Below, one piece after another: positions 33,330-43,097 of a DNA stretch of 64,000 bases; position 1 is the stretch's first letter; every line of letters begins with the position of its first letter. Made by a program: the position numbers and the translations under genes. The notes beneath the pieces are model-generated. The model was not told the DNA's origin and ran no database searches. It was given only the letters and a program-made list of their open reading frames with translations. The stretch is from Pseudomonadales bacterium (GTDB taxonomy: Bacteria > Pseudomonadota > Gammaproteobacteria > Pseudomonadales > UBA5518), in the NCBI GenBank assembly GCA_024234165.1, contig JACKOP010000001.1, forward strand, positions 620,001-684,000, given 5' to 3'.

Positions 33330-33470
33330 GCTCTGGGCGCGGTAGGCCTGCGCCAGCACCCCGGCCCGATCGACTTCCCGCTGTGACAACCCAAGTCCCT
33401 CCACACCTGTGCTCCCCAACCAAAAGGGGACACTTCTAACTGGTTCGGAGGGGGCATTACTAACTGGCGC
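33330..33470 (-). pseudogene. ISNCY (IS1202-like) end fragment
   Basis: On the minus strand the frame includes LGLSQREVDRAGVLAQAYRA, like the N-terminus of ISNCY-family transposases (SQRE-DR---L), then loses similarity. Just outside it, GGGGACACTTCTAACTGG and a CATTACTAACTGG copy look like terminal repeat sequence of that family. The rest of the gap to 33632 shows no gene or repeat that I can identify. Confidence 0.35.
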
Positions 33471-33632
33471 CTACAAGTCAATCACGCGCCTCTATGCCAA
33501 CGTGGTGGATTCTGGAGAGAATGATCAGGGCCGAACCAATACCAAATGGTACCGCTGGCCTTCGAGTGCTGTACTCTGGGGCCTGCGTGCGGGGTGTGCA
33601 CCGGATCCGGGGAAATCGAGGGCAGGACAACC

Positions 33633-35408
33633 ATGATGCAACACAGGACAGCGCAGCGATCCGTTTTCTTGCCGGCTTTCAGTGCCGTATTGGCCAGCCT
33701 GCTGTTCATCCACACCGGCGTGCTTGCCGGGGAGAATGCAGCTGCACGCAGTGCCGATACGCTCTATTACAACGGCACCGTGCTGACCATGGACGCCGCC
33801 ACACCGCAGGCCAGCGCCATCGCCGTGCGCGAGGGTCGCATCCTCGCGGTCGGCGACACGGATGCGCTGCGTGCGGCGCACGCAGGTGCTGCGATGCGCG
33901 CAATCGACCTGGGCGGTCGCACCCTGCTGCCGGGATTCATCGACGGCCACAGCCATTTCGCCCAGGCAGTCACACTGATCGACTGGGCAAATCTGTCGGC
34001 ACCACCCACCGGCCACGTCGACAGCATTGCGGCGCTGCTCGAGGCGCTGCGCGCGCATGCACGCGCGCACGACATCGCACCCGCTGACTGGGTCATCGGG
34101 TACGGCTACGACAACGAGGCGCTCGCCGAGGCACGCCACATCACGCGCGACGATCTCGACGCCGCATTTCCGACCAACCCCGTGCTCGTGATGCACGTGT
34201 CCGGTCATGGCATGGTGCTCAACTCGGCTGCACTGCAACGAGCCGGAATCGACGCCAACACGCCGACACCTGCAGGGGGCGTGATCGCGCGCCGCACCGG
34301 CACCAACGAGCCAAACGGCCTGCTGATGGAGACTGCGATGATACCGGCGTTCACGGTATTGCCGCGCCGCAGTGCAGAACAGCAGATGGAGGCTCTGGAC
34401 CGTGCACAGCAACTCTACGCGAGCAACGGCTACACGACGGTCCAGGACGGCGCAACTTCGTCCGAGACACTCGCGCTGCTCGATACGGCAGCAGAGCGCG
34501 GCGCGTTATGGCTCGATGTGGTCACGTTGCCCGCCGTAATGCGTGCCGACGATCTGGACCAGGCACTCGCTGCACCGTTCGGTCGCTACCAGGGCAGACA
34601 CAAGCGCGGCGGGATCAAGGTGATTTCCGACGGTTCCCCGCAGGGGCGCACCGCATGGTTCACTCACCCGATGCACGTACCCGGACCGGGCGGTGAAGCC
34701 GGGTGGTCCGGAGTCGCGTTCATCCCGGAAGCCGACTACGACGCGATCCTCGCGCGCGTGCTCGCAGCCGGCGTGCCGCTGTGGACGCACGCCAACGGTG
34801 ACGCTGCGATCGACATGGTGATCCGCGCCCACGAACGCGCCGGCGTCAGGCAGGGCGACGATCGCCGTCACGTGGTCGTGCACTCGCAGTTCGTACGCCC
34901 TGATCAGCTCGACGCCTACCAGCGCCTCGGGCTGGCTGCCAGCTTCTTCAGCAACCATGCCTTCTACTGGGGAGACGTGCATCTGCGCAATCTGGGTCCG
35001 GAGCGTGCCGATCAGCTGAGCCCGATGCGCAGTGCGCACGCGCGCGGCATCCGCTACAGCAACCACAGTGATTACTCTGTCACCCCGCTCGATCCCGCCA
35101 TGATGCTCTGGACTGCCGTGAATCGCCTCACGCGCAGCGGTGTCGTGCTCGGACCCGAAGAACGCGTCCCCGTGCAGCGCGCACTGGAAGCGCTGACGAT
35201 CGACGCTGCCTGGATCTATCGCGAGGAGGCCGAGAAGGGAACCCTGTCGGTCGGCAAGCGTGCCGACTTCACGATCCTGGACCGGAACCCGTTGACGATC
35301 GACGCACAACGCCTGCGCGAACTGCGTGTCGTCGCGACCGTCAAGGACGGCCGCATGGTCTGGGGGACACTCGAGGCGGACGGCGCTACGGCGGCGGTGG
35401 ACCACTAG
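33633..35408 (+). CDS. Exported amidohydrolase (YtcJ-like, amidohydrolase 3 family)
   Basis: A 591-residue protein from ATG 33633. A signal peptide (FLPAFSAVLASLLFIHTGVLAG) is followed by the composite beta domain and a TIM barrel. Metal ligands include HxH in PGFIDGHSHF, His in LWTHANGDAAID, His in VVVHSQFVRPD and Asp in NHSDYSVTPLDP; the last strand returns with GTLSVGKRADFTILDRNPL. YtcJ-type hydrolases cleave N-acyl or amide bonds; the substrate is unknown. The gene begins right after the mobile-element island. It ends tail to tail with the DUF2242 gene, overlapping it by 23 bp. Confidence 0.88.
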   Translation: MMQHRTAQRSVFLPAFSAVLASLLFIHTGVLAGENAAARSADTLYYNGTVLTMDAATPQASAIAVREGRILAVGDTDALRAAHAGAAMRAIDLGGRTLLPGFIDGHSHFAQAVTLIDWANLSAPPTGHVDSIAALLEALRAHARAHDIAPADWVIGYGYDNEALAEARHITRDDLDAAFPTNPVLVMHVSGHGMVLNSAALQRAGIDANTPTPAGGVIARRTGTNEPNGLLMETAMIPAFTVLPRRSAEQQMEALDRAQQLYASNGYTTVQDGATSSETLALLDTAAERGALWLDVVTLPAVMRADDLDQALAAPFGRYQGRHKRGGIKVISDGSPQGRTAWFTHPMHVPGPGGEAGWSGVAFIPEADYDAILARVLAAGVPLWTHANGDAAIDMVIRAHERAGVRQGDDRRHVVVHSQFVRPDQLDAYQRLGLAASFFSNHAFYWGDVHLRNLGPERADQLSPMRSAHARGIRYSNHSDYSVTPLDPAMMLWTAVNRLTRSGVVLGPEERVPVQRALEALTIDAAWIYREEAEKGTLSVGKRADFTILDRNPLTIDAQRLRELRVVATVKDGRMVWGTLEADGATAAVDH

Positions 35409-36390
35409 CCGTTGCCGGCTCGTCCGGGGGCGGTACCGGATCGATGTCCGCCGGTGCCGGCTCGTCCGGGGACGGTACCGGACCGATGTCCGCCGGTGCC
35501 GGCTCGTCCGGGGGCGGTACCGGACCGATGTCCGCCGGTGCCGGCTCGTCCGGGGGCGGTACCGGATCGATGTCCGCCGTTGCCGGCGCAGCATCCGGCG
35601 GCAGAGCCGGGACTGCCTCGTGGGATGCTGACGGCTCGAGCGCAGACGGTACGGGAGCATCTGGCGATGCACCAGGAATCGGGTCTGGCTCCACGGCCGG
35701 CATGGGCTGCGCACCGGGCGGCAGCGAGGTCACAGCAGGAGCTGCTGCATCTGTTGCCGGTGGTGGCGCCGGTGCCACCGGCACAGCGGGGTCCTGTTCT
35801 TCCGTAGTCACCGACAACGGCGCCTCTTCCGCAGGCGCTGCCGTCACCGTCGCTCCCGCGTCGGTACTCGGGGCGTACGCGCGCATCTCGCCCAGCGTGT
35901 GCTCGACAGCAGCAAAGAAGCGTCGGTAGAAGTGCTTGTCGCCGATCGTCTCCTCGGCGACCTTGACCAGCGAATCGACGCTCTGTCCGATCGGCAGCGA
36001 GATGCTGCCAACGCCGGTCAGCCCCACGCTGGCAGGATTGCTGCTTTTCTTGAGGTCGTAGGTGCTCAGCACACCGGTTGCGTACAAGGTGCTGCCCACG
36101 GCGTCCGCAACACAGACCAGGTTCATTTCGATGAAGGTGTTCGCCTTGCCTTCGACCCGGTACGCCTTGTGCCCCTTGACCTGCTCCGCGTTCGCGAAGT
36201 CGATCAGATATCCCTGACCGAGCAGCGAGCGGCGCGCACTTTCGCAGGCGATCGCGAATCCCTCATCGACCTTGAGCCGGAACGGGCTGTCGGCCGAGAA
36301 GCTCTCACGCGTATAGACCTCCTGCGTGCTGCATCCGGCCAGCGACAGGACGACCGACAGGAGCAGATGGATTTTTGCAGCGTTCTTCAT
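35386..36390 (-). CDS. DUF2242 lipoprotein with Pro-rich repeat tail
   Basis: A 334-residue lipoprotein. The signal IHLLLSVVLSLAGCSTQEVY has lipobox LAGC. Residues ~28-170 form the DUF2242 domain (VDEGFAIACESARRSLLGQG, VKGHKAYRVEGKANTFIEMN). The C-terminal half is low-complexity Pro/Ala/Asp sequence ending in four 14-residue repeats (DPVPPPDEPAPADI type) that could span the periplasm or bind the wall. The stop lies inside the downstream convergent amidohydrolase gene. The function of DUF2242 is unknown. Confidence 0.8.
   Translation of the reverse strand: MKNAAKIHLLLSVVLSLAGCSTQEVYTRESFSADSPFRLKVDEGFAIACESARRSLLGQGYLIDFANAEQVKGHKAYRVEGKANTFIEMNLVCVADAVGSTLYATGVLSTYDLKKSSNPASVGLTGVGSISLPIGQSVDSLVKVAEETIGDKHFYRRFFAAVEHTLGEMRAYAPSTDAGATVTAAPAEEAPLSVTTEEQDPAVPVAPAPPPATDAAAPAVTSLPPGAQPMPAVEPDPIPGASPDAPVPSALEPSASHEAVPALPPDAAPATADIDPVPPPDEPAPADIGPVPPPDEPAPADIGPVPSPDEPAPADIDPVPPPDEPATASGPPPP
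35408..35575. repeat. Four 42-bp tandem repeats inside the DUF2242 gene
   Basis: Units at 35408-35449, 35450-35491, 35492-35533 and 35534-35575 differ at only a few positions each. The 42-bp period keeps frame, so copy number can change without breaking the gene. Confidence 0.9.
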
Positions 36391-36626
36391 TGCCTTACCA
36401 ATGTGCCCGCACTACAGAAGCGGGATCAGTCACCGGGCGCGAATCATACTACGAAGCACTTGCACCCCGGCGCACCGCTGCAGCGCAATGCCGGAGATTT
36501 GTGGAAAAGCCCCGGCGCACACTGCGCCAGGGCGCGGATGAACATCCGTTCAGGAATCGTCTGCCCGATTGGCCGCCGGCATGGCAGTTCGTATAGTGCG
36601 ACGGATTCGGGGCGGAGGGTGCGACA

Positions 36627-37772
36627 GTGAGTGCGGCGAGAACGTTGACACTGGTACTTGCGGTACTGGTGGGCGCGTGCACGGAGCGCGATACGGAAGT
36701 CGCATCGCCTGCGGCTGTTGGTGCACGCGCCGTAACGACGCCACAGCAGGTTCCCGCCGAGCGCGCGGGCAGCACGCGCCTGCGCGCCCGCATCACGGCA
36801 TCGGGGTCGATTGCAGCACGCCAGGTCACGGAACTCGCGGCCGAGGTATCCGGACCGCTGCTCGCGATATTCGTCGATGTGGGCAGCAGCGTGGACAAGG
36901 GTGCCGAGCTGTTTCGCGTCGACCCGGGCCCGTACCAGATGGCGCTGGCCGAAGCTCGTGCGGCACTGGCCCTGGCGCATGCCGAAGCGCAACAGGCCGC
37001 ACAGGAGGAAGCGCGGCTGGGCTCGCTGTTCGAAAGCCGCTCGGTATCGAAGCAGCACTACGAACAGGCGCGCACACAGACCGCAGTTGCACGCGCACGC
37101 GTGACCCAGATGGAGGCGCGCACCGCACGGGCCGCGCGCGATCTGGAACGCACGCTGGTACGGGCGCCGTATGCCGGCAGCATCGTCGCGCGACTGGCCC
37201 ACGAAGGGGCGATGGCCGGCAGCGCGCCCATCCTCGTGCTACAGGAAAGCGGTGCTCTCGAAGCCATCGTGAACGTCCCGGAAGTCACTCCCATACCGGT
37301 ACGCGTCGGCGATCCGGTCGAGCTTTTCGTCGAGGCGCTGGACCGCCCGCTGGCAAGCCGCATCGAACGCGTCAGCGATCGCATCGATCCCGCGACGCGC
37401 ACCTACGAGGTACGCTGCCCGGTCCCCGATGTCACGCGCACGGTGAAATCGGGCGCCTATGTGCGGGCTGAACTGTCGCCCACGCGCCCGCAGCCTCGCC
37501 CGGTGGTCGGCCTCGACGCGCTGCTGAGCCGCGACGGAGGGAGTTTCGTGCTGCGCATCGACGACGGCGTGGTGACTCCGGTGGCAGTACGCGTCGGCGT
37601 CATCGACGGACAGCAGGCAGAGATCCTCGACGGCATCGTCGCCGGCGACGTGGTCGTGAGCGGTGAATCCGTACGCCGGCTCGGTGCCGGCCAGCGCGTC
37701 GAACCGGTGTTCGACACGGCAGCGCTGCCCGCACGCGTGGCGGCCGGTGACTCCGGAGCATCCTCGCCATGA
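36627..37772 (+). CDS. RND efflux periplasmic adaptor (membrane fusion lipoprotein)
   Basis: A 381-residue adaptor from GTG 36627, with GGAGG nine bases upstream. The N-terminus is a lipoprotein signal (LTLVLAVLVGACTERD, lipobox VGAC). A biotinyl-lipoyl half (SGPLLAIFVDVGSSVDKGAE), a helical hairpin (ALAEARAALALAHAEAQQAA), the return half (LVRAPYAGSIVARLAHEGA) and the beta-barrel follow in order. It links an inner-membrane pump to an outer-membrane channel. Its stop overlaps the pump ATG (ATGA). No TolC-like gene is in the window. Confidence 0.92.
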   Translation: MSAARTLTLVLAVLVGACTERDTEVASPAAVGARAVTTPQQVPAERAGSTRLRARITASGSIAARQVTELAAEVSGPLLAIFVDVGSSVDKGAELFRVDPGPYQMALAEARAALALAHAEAQQAAQEEARLGSLFESRSVSKQHYEQARTQTAVARARVTQMEARTARAARDLERTLVRAPYAGSIVARLAHEGAMAGSAPILVLQESGALEAIVNVPEVTPIPVRVGDPVELFVEALDRPLASRIERVSDRIDPATRTYEVRCPVPDVTRTVKSGAYVRAELSPTRPQPRPVVGLDALLSRDGGSFVLRIDDGVVTPVAVRVGVIDGQQAEILDGIVAGDVVVSGESVRRLGAGQRVEPVFDTAALPARVAAGDSGASSP

Positions 37773-40700
37773 CGCTCTCGGAGGTTTCGATCCGCCGGCC
37801 GGTATTCGCTGCGATGCTGGTGCTCGCACTGGTCGTGTTCGGCTACATATCGATGGGCCGGCTCGAGATGCAGATCGATCCCGACATGGACTACCCGATG
37901 ATCACCGTGCTGACCGAGTTGCACGGTGCGTCCCCGGCCACGGTCGAACGCGAGGTCACCGACCTCCTCGAGGAGCGGATCAACTCGCTCGAGGGAATCC
38001 GCAGCCTGAACTCGATCTCCTCCCAGGGGCTGTCGCAGGTGTTCGTCGAGTTCGCTCTCGATTACGACCCCGACATCAAGGCACAGGAAGTGCGTGACCG
38101 GGTCGCGCTGGCGCGCGCCGACCTGCCGACCGACGTCGAGGATCCGCTGGTACAGAAGTTCGATATCAACGCCCAGGCCTTCATGAACATCGTGCTCGGC
38201 GGAGCGATATCGCTGCGCGAGCTGTCCGATCTCGCCAGGCACGAGGTCAAGGAACGCCTCGAACGCATCGACGGCGTGGGTGCCGTGACGATCGTCGGCG
38301 CCCGCGAACGCGAAATCCGCATCTGGCTCGACCCGCTGCGCCTCGGAGGCTACGGCCTGTCGATAGAGGACGTGGCTGGCACGTTGCGGCGCGAGAACGC
38401 CGAACTCGCCAGCGGGCGCATCGAGGGTGCGGACCGCGAATGGTCGCTGACCACGCAGGGCAAGGCGCGCAACGTGGCGGAGTTCGGCGAGCTGATCGTC
38501 GCCGAACGCGCCGGTCGCGTGGTCAGATTGCGCGACGTGGCTGTCGTCGAGGACGGCATGGCCGAGGCACGCACCATCGCGCGGCTGAACGGGCAACCCG
38601 GGGTTGCACTGGAAATCCAGCCGCAAAGCGGTGCCGACGTAGTGCGCTCGGCACGCCTGCTGCGACGCGAGATCGACACGATCCGCCAACGGCTTCCCGC
38701 AGGCGTGCAGATCGCGATTGCCCGCGATTACGCCGTGATGATCGAGGAGCAGGTGCGCGAGGTGTTCCGCGACATGCTCTTCGCTGCAGCGCTGGTCGTC
38801 GCGGTGGTGCTGTGCTTCCTGCGCAACGTGCGCTCCACCTTCATCGCAGCGCTGGCAATTCCGTCCAGCGTGATCGCATCCTTTTCGCTGTTCCTGTTGT
38901 TCGGACTGACGATCAACACGATGACGTTGATGGCCCTTGCGCTCGCGATCGGACTGGTGATCGACGATGCCATCGTCGTGCTCGAAAGCATCTACCGGCG
39001 CATCGAAGCCGGCGAGGCAGCAATTCCGGCGGCAATTCAGGGTACACGCGAGGTAGAGCTGGCCGTGATCGCGACTACCCTGGCCGTGTGCGGCGTGTTC
39101 GTGCCGATCGTGTTCATGCGGAGTTCGATGGGGCTCTATTTCTACGAGTTCGGCGTTGCAGTCACCGCTGCGGTCTGCGTTTCCACGCTGGTTGCGCTCA
39201 CCCTCACCCCGATGCTCGCTAGCCGTCTGCTCGGGCCTCGCACAGCGCATGTGCAGCCGGCACTGCCATTTCGCCTGCTCGAACGCGCGCTCGACGCACT
39301 CGAGTACGGCTATCGCAGGCTGCTCACCGCCGCCGTCCGGCATCGGCTGATCACCCTGGGGATTGCAGCTGCCGCAGTACTCGGGGGCTGCGGTATCGCC
39401 AGCACGCTGCCGGTCAATCTGATGACGCGCGAAGACCTCAGCGAACTGGAGGTGAACGTGAAGCTCGCTGTCGGCACGCCGCTCAGCGTGACCGACAGTG
39501 TCACGCGGCGCATCGAGGAAGCGCTCGTGAACCATCCCTATGTACGCGACGTGTTCGCGGCCTCCGGCGATGAGCGCCAGCACAAGCCGAACCATGCCCG
39601 CATCCAGGTGCGCCTGATTCCGAAGGAACAGCGTGCAATACCGATTCGCGAGACCTTCGGCGAGGTGCGCGAGCTGTTGCTGGCGGCAATCCCGGAGGCC
39701 GAACAGATCAGTGTCGGTTTCCAGGAATACGGAGACACCGGCGACGACATCGCCGATCTCACCTACAGCGTGCTCGGTCCGGACCTGGACCAGCTCGAGC
39801 GCTTCTCGAGCGCGCTGGCGGCGCGCATGAAGGCGGATCCAGACTTCACCGACGTGCGCACCTCGCACGAAAGTGGCAGCCCGCAGATCACACTGGAAGT
39901 CGACCGTGGCCGCGCAGCAGACCTCGGCGTCTCGGCCGCTACGATCGGCGAGACGCTGCGCACCCTGTTCGCCGGCGACGAGGTCGGTTCCTACGAGGAA
40001 GGCGGCCACCGTCACGACGTGCGCGTCCAGGTCGCGCCGCAGTACCGCAATGATCCGGCGCAGATCCACCTGGTGCGAGTGCGTTCGGCACGCGGCGAAC
40101 TGGTGCCGGTCACCAACGTCGCGCGCGTGGTGCAGGAACAGGGACCGGTGGAAATCCGCCGCAACGCACGTACGCGGGAAATCCGCGTCTACGCGAACAT
40201 GGCGCCGGGCGCCAGCCTCGGCACTGGTGCCGCGAAGCTCCAGCGCTGGGCAAAGGAAATCGGCATCACGCCACCCTTCACTCTCGAACCAGGCGGCTAT
40301 GCGCGCACCATGGAGGAAACGGGACGGGACATCGCGTTCGCGTTCACGCTGGCGTTGATCGCGATCTACATGATTCTGGCGTCACTGTTCGATTCACTGA
40401 CGCACCCGCTGACGATCATGACCTCGGCACCGCTCGCGTTCATCGGCGGTTTCGTCGCCCTCGCACTCAGCGGGCTGTCGATGGACATGATGGCGGGAAT
40501 CGGTCTGCTGGTGCTGATGGGGCTGGTGATGAAGAACGGCATCCTGCTCGTCGACTACACGACCCAGTTGCGCACCCAGGGTCGTTCGCTCGAACAGGCG
40601 GTGCTGGAAGCAGCACCGGTACGCATGCGCCCGGTGCTGATGACCTCGGCAGCACTGGTGATCGGCATGCTGCCAATGGTGCTGTCGGATGCGGTCGGAG

Positions 40701-40921
40701 CGGAATTCCGCGCACCGATGGGCATGATCACGATCGGAGGATTGATCACCTCGACGCTGCTGACGCTGGTCGTGGTGCCGGTGGTCTACATGGTGGTCGA
40801 TGCCACGTCCATGCGCAGCCGCCGCGCGTGGTCGCACCTGCGCGGTGCACTGGCGTCGTTGCCAAGACGCAACCGGAACCCGCTGCACCCTCGGGTCAGC
40901 CAGGGAAATGAGCGCCGTTGA
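37769..40921 (+). CDS. RND efflux pump permease (HAE-1/AcrB-like)
   Basis: A 1050-residue inner-membrane pump with the family's normal length: 12 membrane segments and two large periplasmic loops. The N-terminus (LSEVSIRRPVFAAMLVLALV), the proton-relay pair in LAIGLVIDDAIVVLESIYRR, and the C-terminal GLVMKNGILLVDYTTQLR are typical. The protein uses the proton gradient to export hydrophobic compounds. It is translationally coupled to the adaptor. It is closer to the multidrug branch than to heavy-metal CzcA pumps; the substrate is not deducible. A long antisense frame at 37457-40069 is a composition artefact. Confidence 0.93.
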   Translation: MTLSEVSIRRPVFAAMLVLALVVFGYISMGRLEMQIDPDMDYPMITVLTELHGASPATVEREVTDLLEERINSLEGIRSLNSISSQGLSQVFVEFALDYDPDIKAQEVRDRVALARADLPTDVEDPLVQKFDINAQAFMNIVLGGAISLRELSDLARHEVKERLERIDGVGAVTIVGAREREIRIWLDPLRLGGYGLSIEDVAGTLRRENAELASGRIEGADREWSLTTQGKARNVAEFGELIVAERAGRVVRLRDVAVVEDGMAEARTIARLNGQPGVALEIQPQSGADVVRSARLLRREIDTIRQRLPAGVQIAIARDYAVMIEEQVREVFRDMLFAAALVVAVVLCFLRNVRSTFIAALAIPSSVIASFSLFLLFGLTINTMTLMALALAIGLVIDDAIVVLESIYRRIEAGEAAIPAAIQGTREVELAVIATTLAVCGVFVPIVFMRSSMGLYFYEFGVAVTAAVCVSTLVALTLTPMLASRLLGPRTAHVQPALPFRLLERALDALEYGYRRLLTAAVRHRLITLGIAAAAVLGGCGIASTLPVNLMTREDLSELEVNVKLAVGTPLSVTDSVTRRIEEALVNHPYVRDVFAASGDERQHKPNHARIQVRLIPKEQRAIPIRETFGEVRELLLAAIPEAEQISVGFQEYGDTGDDIADLTYSVLGPDLDQLERFSSALAARMKADPDFTDVRTSHESGSPQITLEVDRGRAADLGVSAATIGETLRTLFAGDEVGSYEEGGHRHDVRVQVAPQYRNDPAQIHLVRVRSARGELVPVTNVARVVQEQGPVEIRRNARTREIRVYANMAPGASLGTGAAKLQRWAKEIGITPPFTLEPGGYARTMEETGRDIAFAFTLALIAIYMILASLFDSLTHPLTIMTSAPLAFIGGFVALALSGLSMDMMAGIGLLVLMGLVMKNGILLVDYTTQLRTQGRSLEQAVLEAAPVRMRPVLMTSAALVIGMLPMVLSDAVGAEFRAPMGMITIGGLITSTLLTLVVVPVVYMVVDATSMRSRRAWSHLRGALASLPRRNRNPLHPRVSQGNERR

Positions 40922-40998
40922 TGCGTGTGGTGCCTGGATCGAGTCGATGCCGGCTGCGCACAACCGCCTGGCGGAGATCCGGCCACCGTCGATCTCGC

Positions 40999-42249
40999 TC
41001 ACCGTTCGCTGCCCGCCGGGACACGCGGCACGGGTTGTTCGGCACCGGCGGCAAGGGGTTCGTGATCCGGCGAATAGTGTTCACGGTAGATCGAGACGAA
41101 GGCCAGCAGGCTGGCCATCAGGATCGGCCCGATGATCAGTCCGGTCACTCCGTAGACGTTCACGCCACCGATGATGCCGCAAAAGATCAGCAGGATCGGC
41201 ATGCGCGCACGGGTACCGATCAGCAGCGGCTTCAGCACGTTATCGGCCAGGCTGACCACGAAAAAACCCCAGGCGAGCACGAACACGCCCCACGCCGGCT
41301 CACGCACCAGCACGAACACGCCGATCGGTGCCCACACGAGTCCGGCACCCACCACCGGGATCATCGCGCACAGCCCGGTCAGGACGCCGAAGAACACCGC
41401 CAGCGGTACGCCGGCGACCTGGTAGCCGATCACCGCCAGCACGCCCTGCATCACGGCGGTGAGCAGTGCGCCGCGGATCACCGCCGTCACGGTTTCGTAG
41501 ATCCTGAACGCGATCGACTCCGCGTGCGTGGCCGGCATCGGCACGATCGAGAACAGCCAGCCGAGGAAACGCTGCCCGTCGCGGAAGCAGAAGAACATCA
41601 ACACCAGGATGCCAAGCAGATTGAGGAATCCCAGCAGCACGTTGCGCGCGACGCCGGCGCCGAAATTCGCGATCTGCGCACTCGCCGCATGGATCCGCGC
41701 GAGCATCAGCTCGTCCAGGTCCCACGCGAGCCATTCGCCCCCGGAGTCGAGCAACGCCTGCAGCCGCGCCCAGTTGCGCTGCGCAAAATCAGGCACCAGG
41801 TCCGCGAACCACACGCCGTCGGCCGACTGCAGCGCGAGGAACCACGCACGCACGGTCGGATACAGTTCCGCCGACTGCTTCACGGCCACCCAGGTGATCG
41901 CGAGCGTGGGCGTCAGCACCAGCAGCAGCACGGCCAGCGTGCTGGACAGGGCAGCCAGGTTGGGCTGCGCCTCCAGATGCCCGGCGACGAAGCGGTGGAT
42001 GGGAAAGCACACCAGCGTCAGCGAGGCGGCCCAGATGATCGCGTCGGAGAACAGCGACAGGACCAGCAGCAACTGGTAGAGCAGGAACGCAAACACGCCA
42101 AAGAAGAACCAGCGGAACAGGCGGCGGCGATCGGCGTCTGCCTCCGGCACGGGTGCCGCGGCCGGCGCCTCGATCTGTGGTGCGGCCAGCGCCAACGGCC
42201 CCGGCTCCGCTACGCCGGTCTGCGCTTGCGTTTTGTCGTGCCCGTTCAT
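40999..42249 (-). CDS. AI-2E family transporter (PerM/YdiK-like)
   Basis: A 416-residue membrane protein from ATG 42249 with a Pro/Ala-rich cytoplasmic N-terminus and about eight hydrophobic segments. Signatures of the family are GLLVALTLVCFPIH-like text near residue 75, LLGFLNLLGILVLMFFCFRDG, and the C-terminal DNVLKPLLIGTRARMPILLI with GPILMASLLAF. Members export small molecules or act as Na+/H+ antiporters; the role in autoinducer-2 export is known for few. Convergent with the RND pump gene. Confidence 0.9.
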   Translation of the reverse strand: MNGHDKTQAQTGVAEPGPLALAAPQIEAPAAAPVPEADADRRRLFRWFFFGVFAFLLYQLLLVLSLFSDAIIWAASLTLVCFPIHRFVAGHLEAQPNLAALSSTLAVLLLVLTPTLAITWVAVKQSAELYPTVRAWFLALQSADGVWFADLVPDFAQRNWARLQALLDSGGEWLAWDLDELMLARIHAASAQIANFGAGVARNVLLGFLNLLGILVLMFFCFRDGQRFLGWLFSIVPMPATHAESIAFRIYETVTAVIRGALLTAVMQGVLAVIGYQVAGVPLAVFFGVLTGLCAMIPVVGAGLVWAPIGVFVLVREPAWGVFVLAWGFFVVSLADNVLKPLLIGTRARMPILLIFCGIIGGVNVYGVTGLIIGPILMASLLAFVSIYREHYSPDHEPLAAGAEQPVPRVPAGSER

Positions 42250-42412
42250 CCCGGCTTCCGCCCTGCAGGACCCGGCCGATTGTAGCGGCTCTGCGCCCGC
42301 CGGGGGCATCGCTTCACGACATCCCTTCGGAAGATCGCTTCGGGAGGACGCGACCGCTGCTGCCCGGATCGCCTATCATCGCAGCGTCGAATCGACCCGA
42401 TGGAGTGAGCAC

Positions 42413-43069
42413 ATGCCCCGGAAACTAGCCATCATCCTGTCCGGTTGCGGCGTCTTCGACGGCTCGGAAATCCATGAGGCCACGCTGGTGATGTTGCGCC
42501 TCGACGAAGCCGGCATCGCCTATCAGTGCATGGCACCGAACGTCGAGCAGATGCACGTGATCAACCACCTGAACGGCGAACCGATGGCAGAAACGCGCAA
42601 TGTGCTGATCGAGTCGGCGCGCCTGTGTCGCGGCGACATCGTGGATCTGGCCGAGGCCGATCCGGCCGACTATGCCGCGGTGATCCTGCCCGGTGGCTTT
42701 GGTGCTGCGAAGAACCTGTGCAACTTTGCAGTGGCCGGCACCGCGATGGAAGTCAACCAGGACGTTGCACGCTTCGTCACTGCGATGCACGCGAAACGCA
42801 AACCGATCGGACTGATCTGCATTGCTCCTGCAATGGCGCCGCGCCTGATCGGCAACGGCGTCGAATGCACGATAGGGCGCGATGACGACCCCGCAGCCGC
42901 CGCGATCCGGAACATGGGTGGCATGCACCGGACCTGTGCGGTCGATCGCTTCACGATCGACGAACGCAACAATCTGCTCAGCACGCCCGCGTACATGCTG
43001 GCAGGGCGGATCAGCGATGCAGCCGCCGGGATCACGCAACTGGTCACGGAAATCGTGCGCCGCATATAG
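42413..43069 (+). CDS. elbB: ElbB-type glyoxalase/DJ-1 superfamily protein
   Basis: A 218-residue protein from ATG 42413 with GGAG eight bases upstream. It starts LAIILSGCGVFDGSEIHEAT and carries VILPGGFGAAKNLCNFA and the nucleophile-elbow region IGLICIAPAMAPRL, the pattern of ElbB (isoprenoid-linked glyoxalase, class I glutamine amidotransferase-like fold). ElbB has weak glyoxalase activity in Escherichia coli and a suspected link to early isoprenoid synthesis. It is a single gene between two minus-strand membrane protein genes. Confidence 0.92.
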   Translation: MPRKLAIILSGCGVFDGSEIHEATLVMLRLDEAGIAYQCMAPNVEQMHVINHLNGEPMAETRNVLIESARLCRGDIVDLAEADPADYAAVILPGGFGAAKNLCNFAVAGTAMEVNQDVARFVTAMHAKRKPIGLICIAPAMAPRLIGNGVECTIGRDDDPAAAAIRNMGGMHRTCAVDRFTIDERNNLLSTPAYMLAGRISDAAAGITQLVTEIVRRI

Positions 43070-43097
43070 ACCGGCACCCGCGCGCAGCTCTGCGGAC

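Noticed and set aside
37457..40069. An 870-codon minus-strand frame
   Set aside because: It lies opposite the RND pump with His/Arg/Gln-rich composition typical of antisense shadow.
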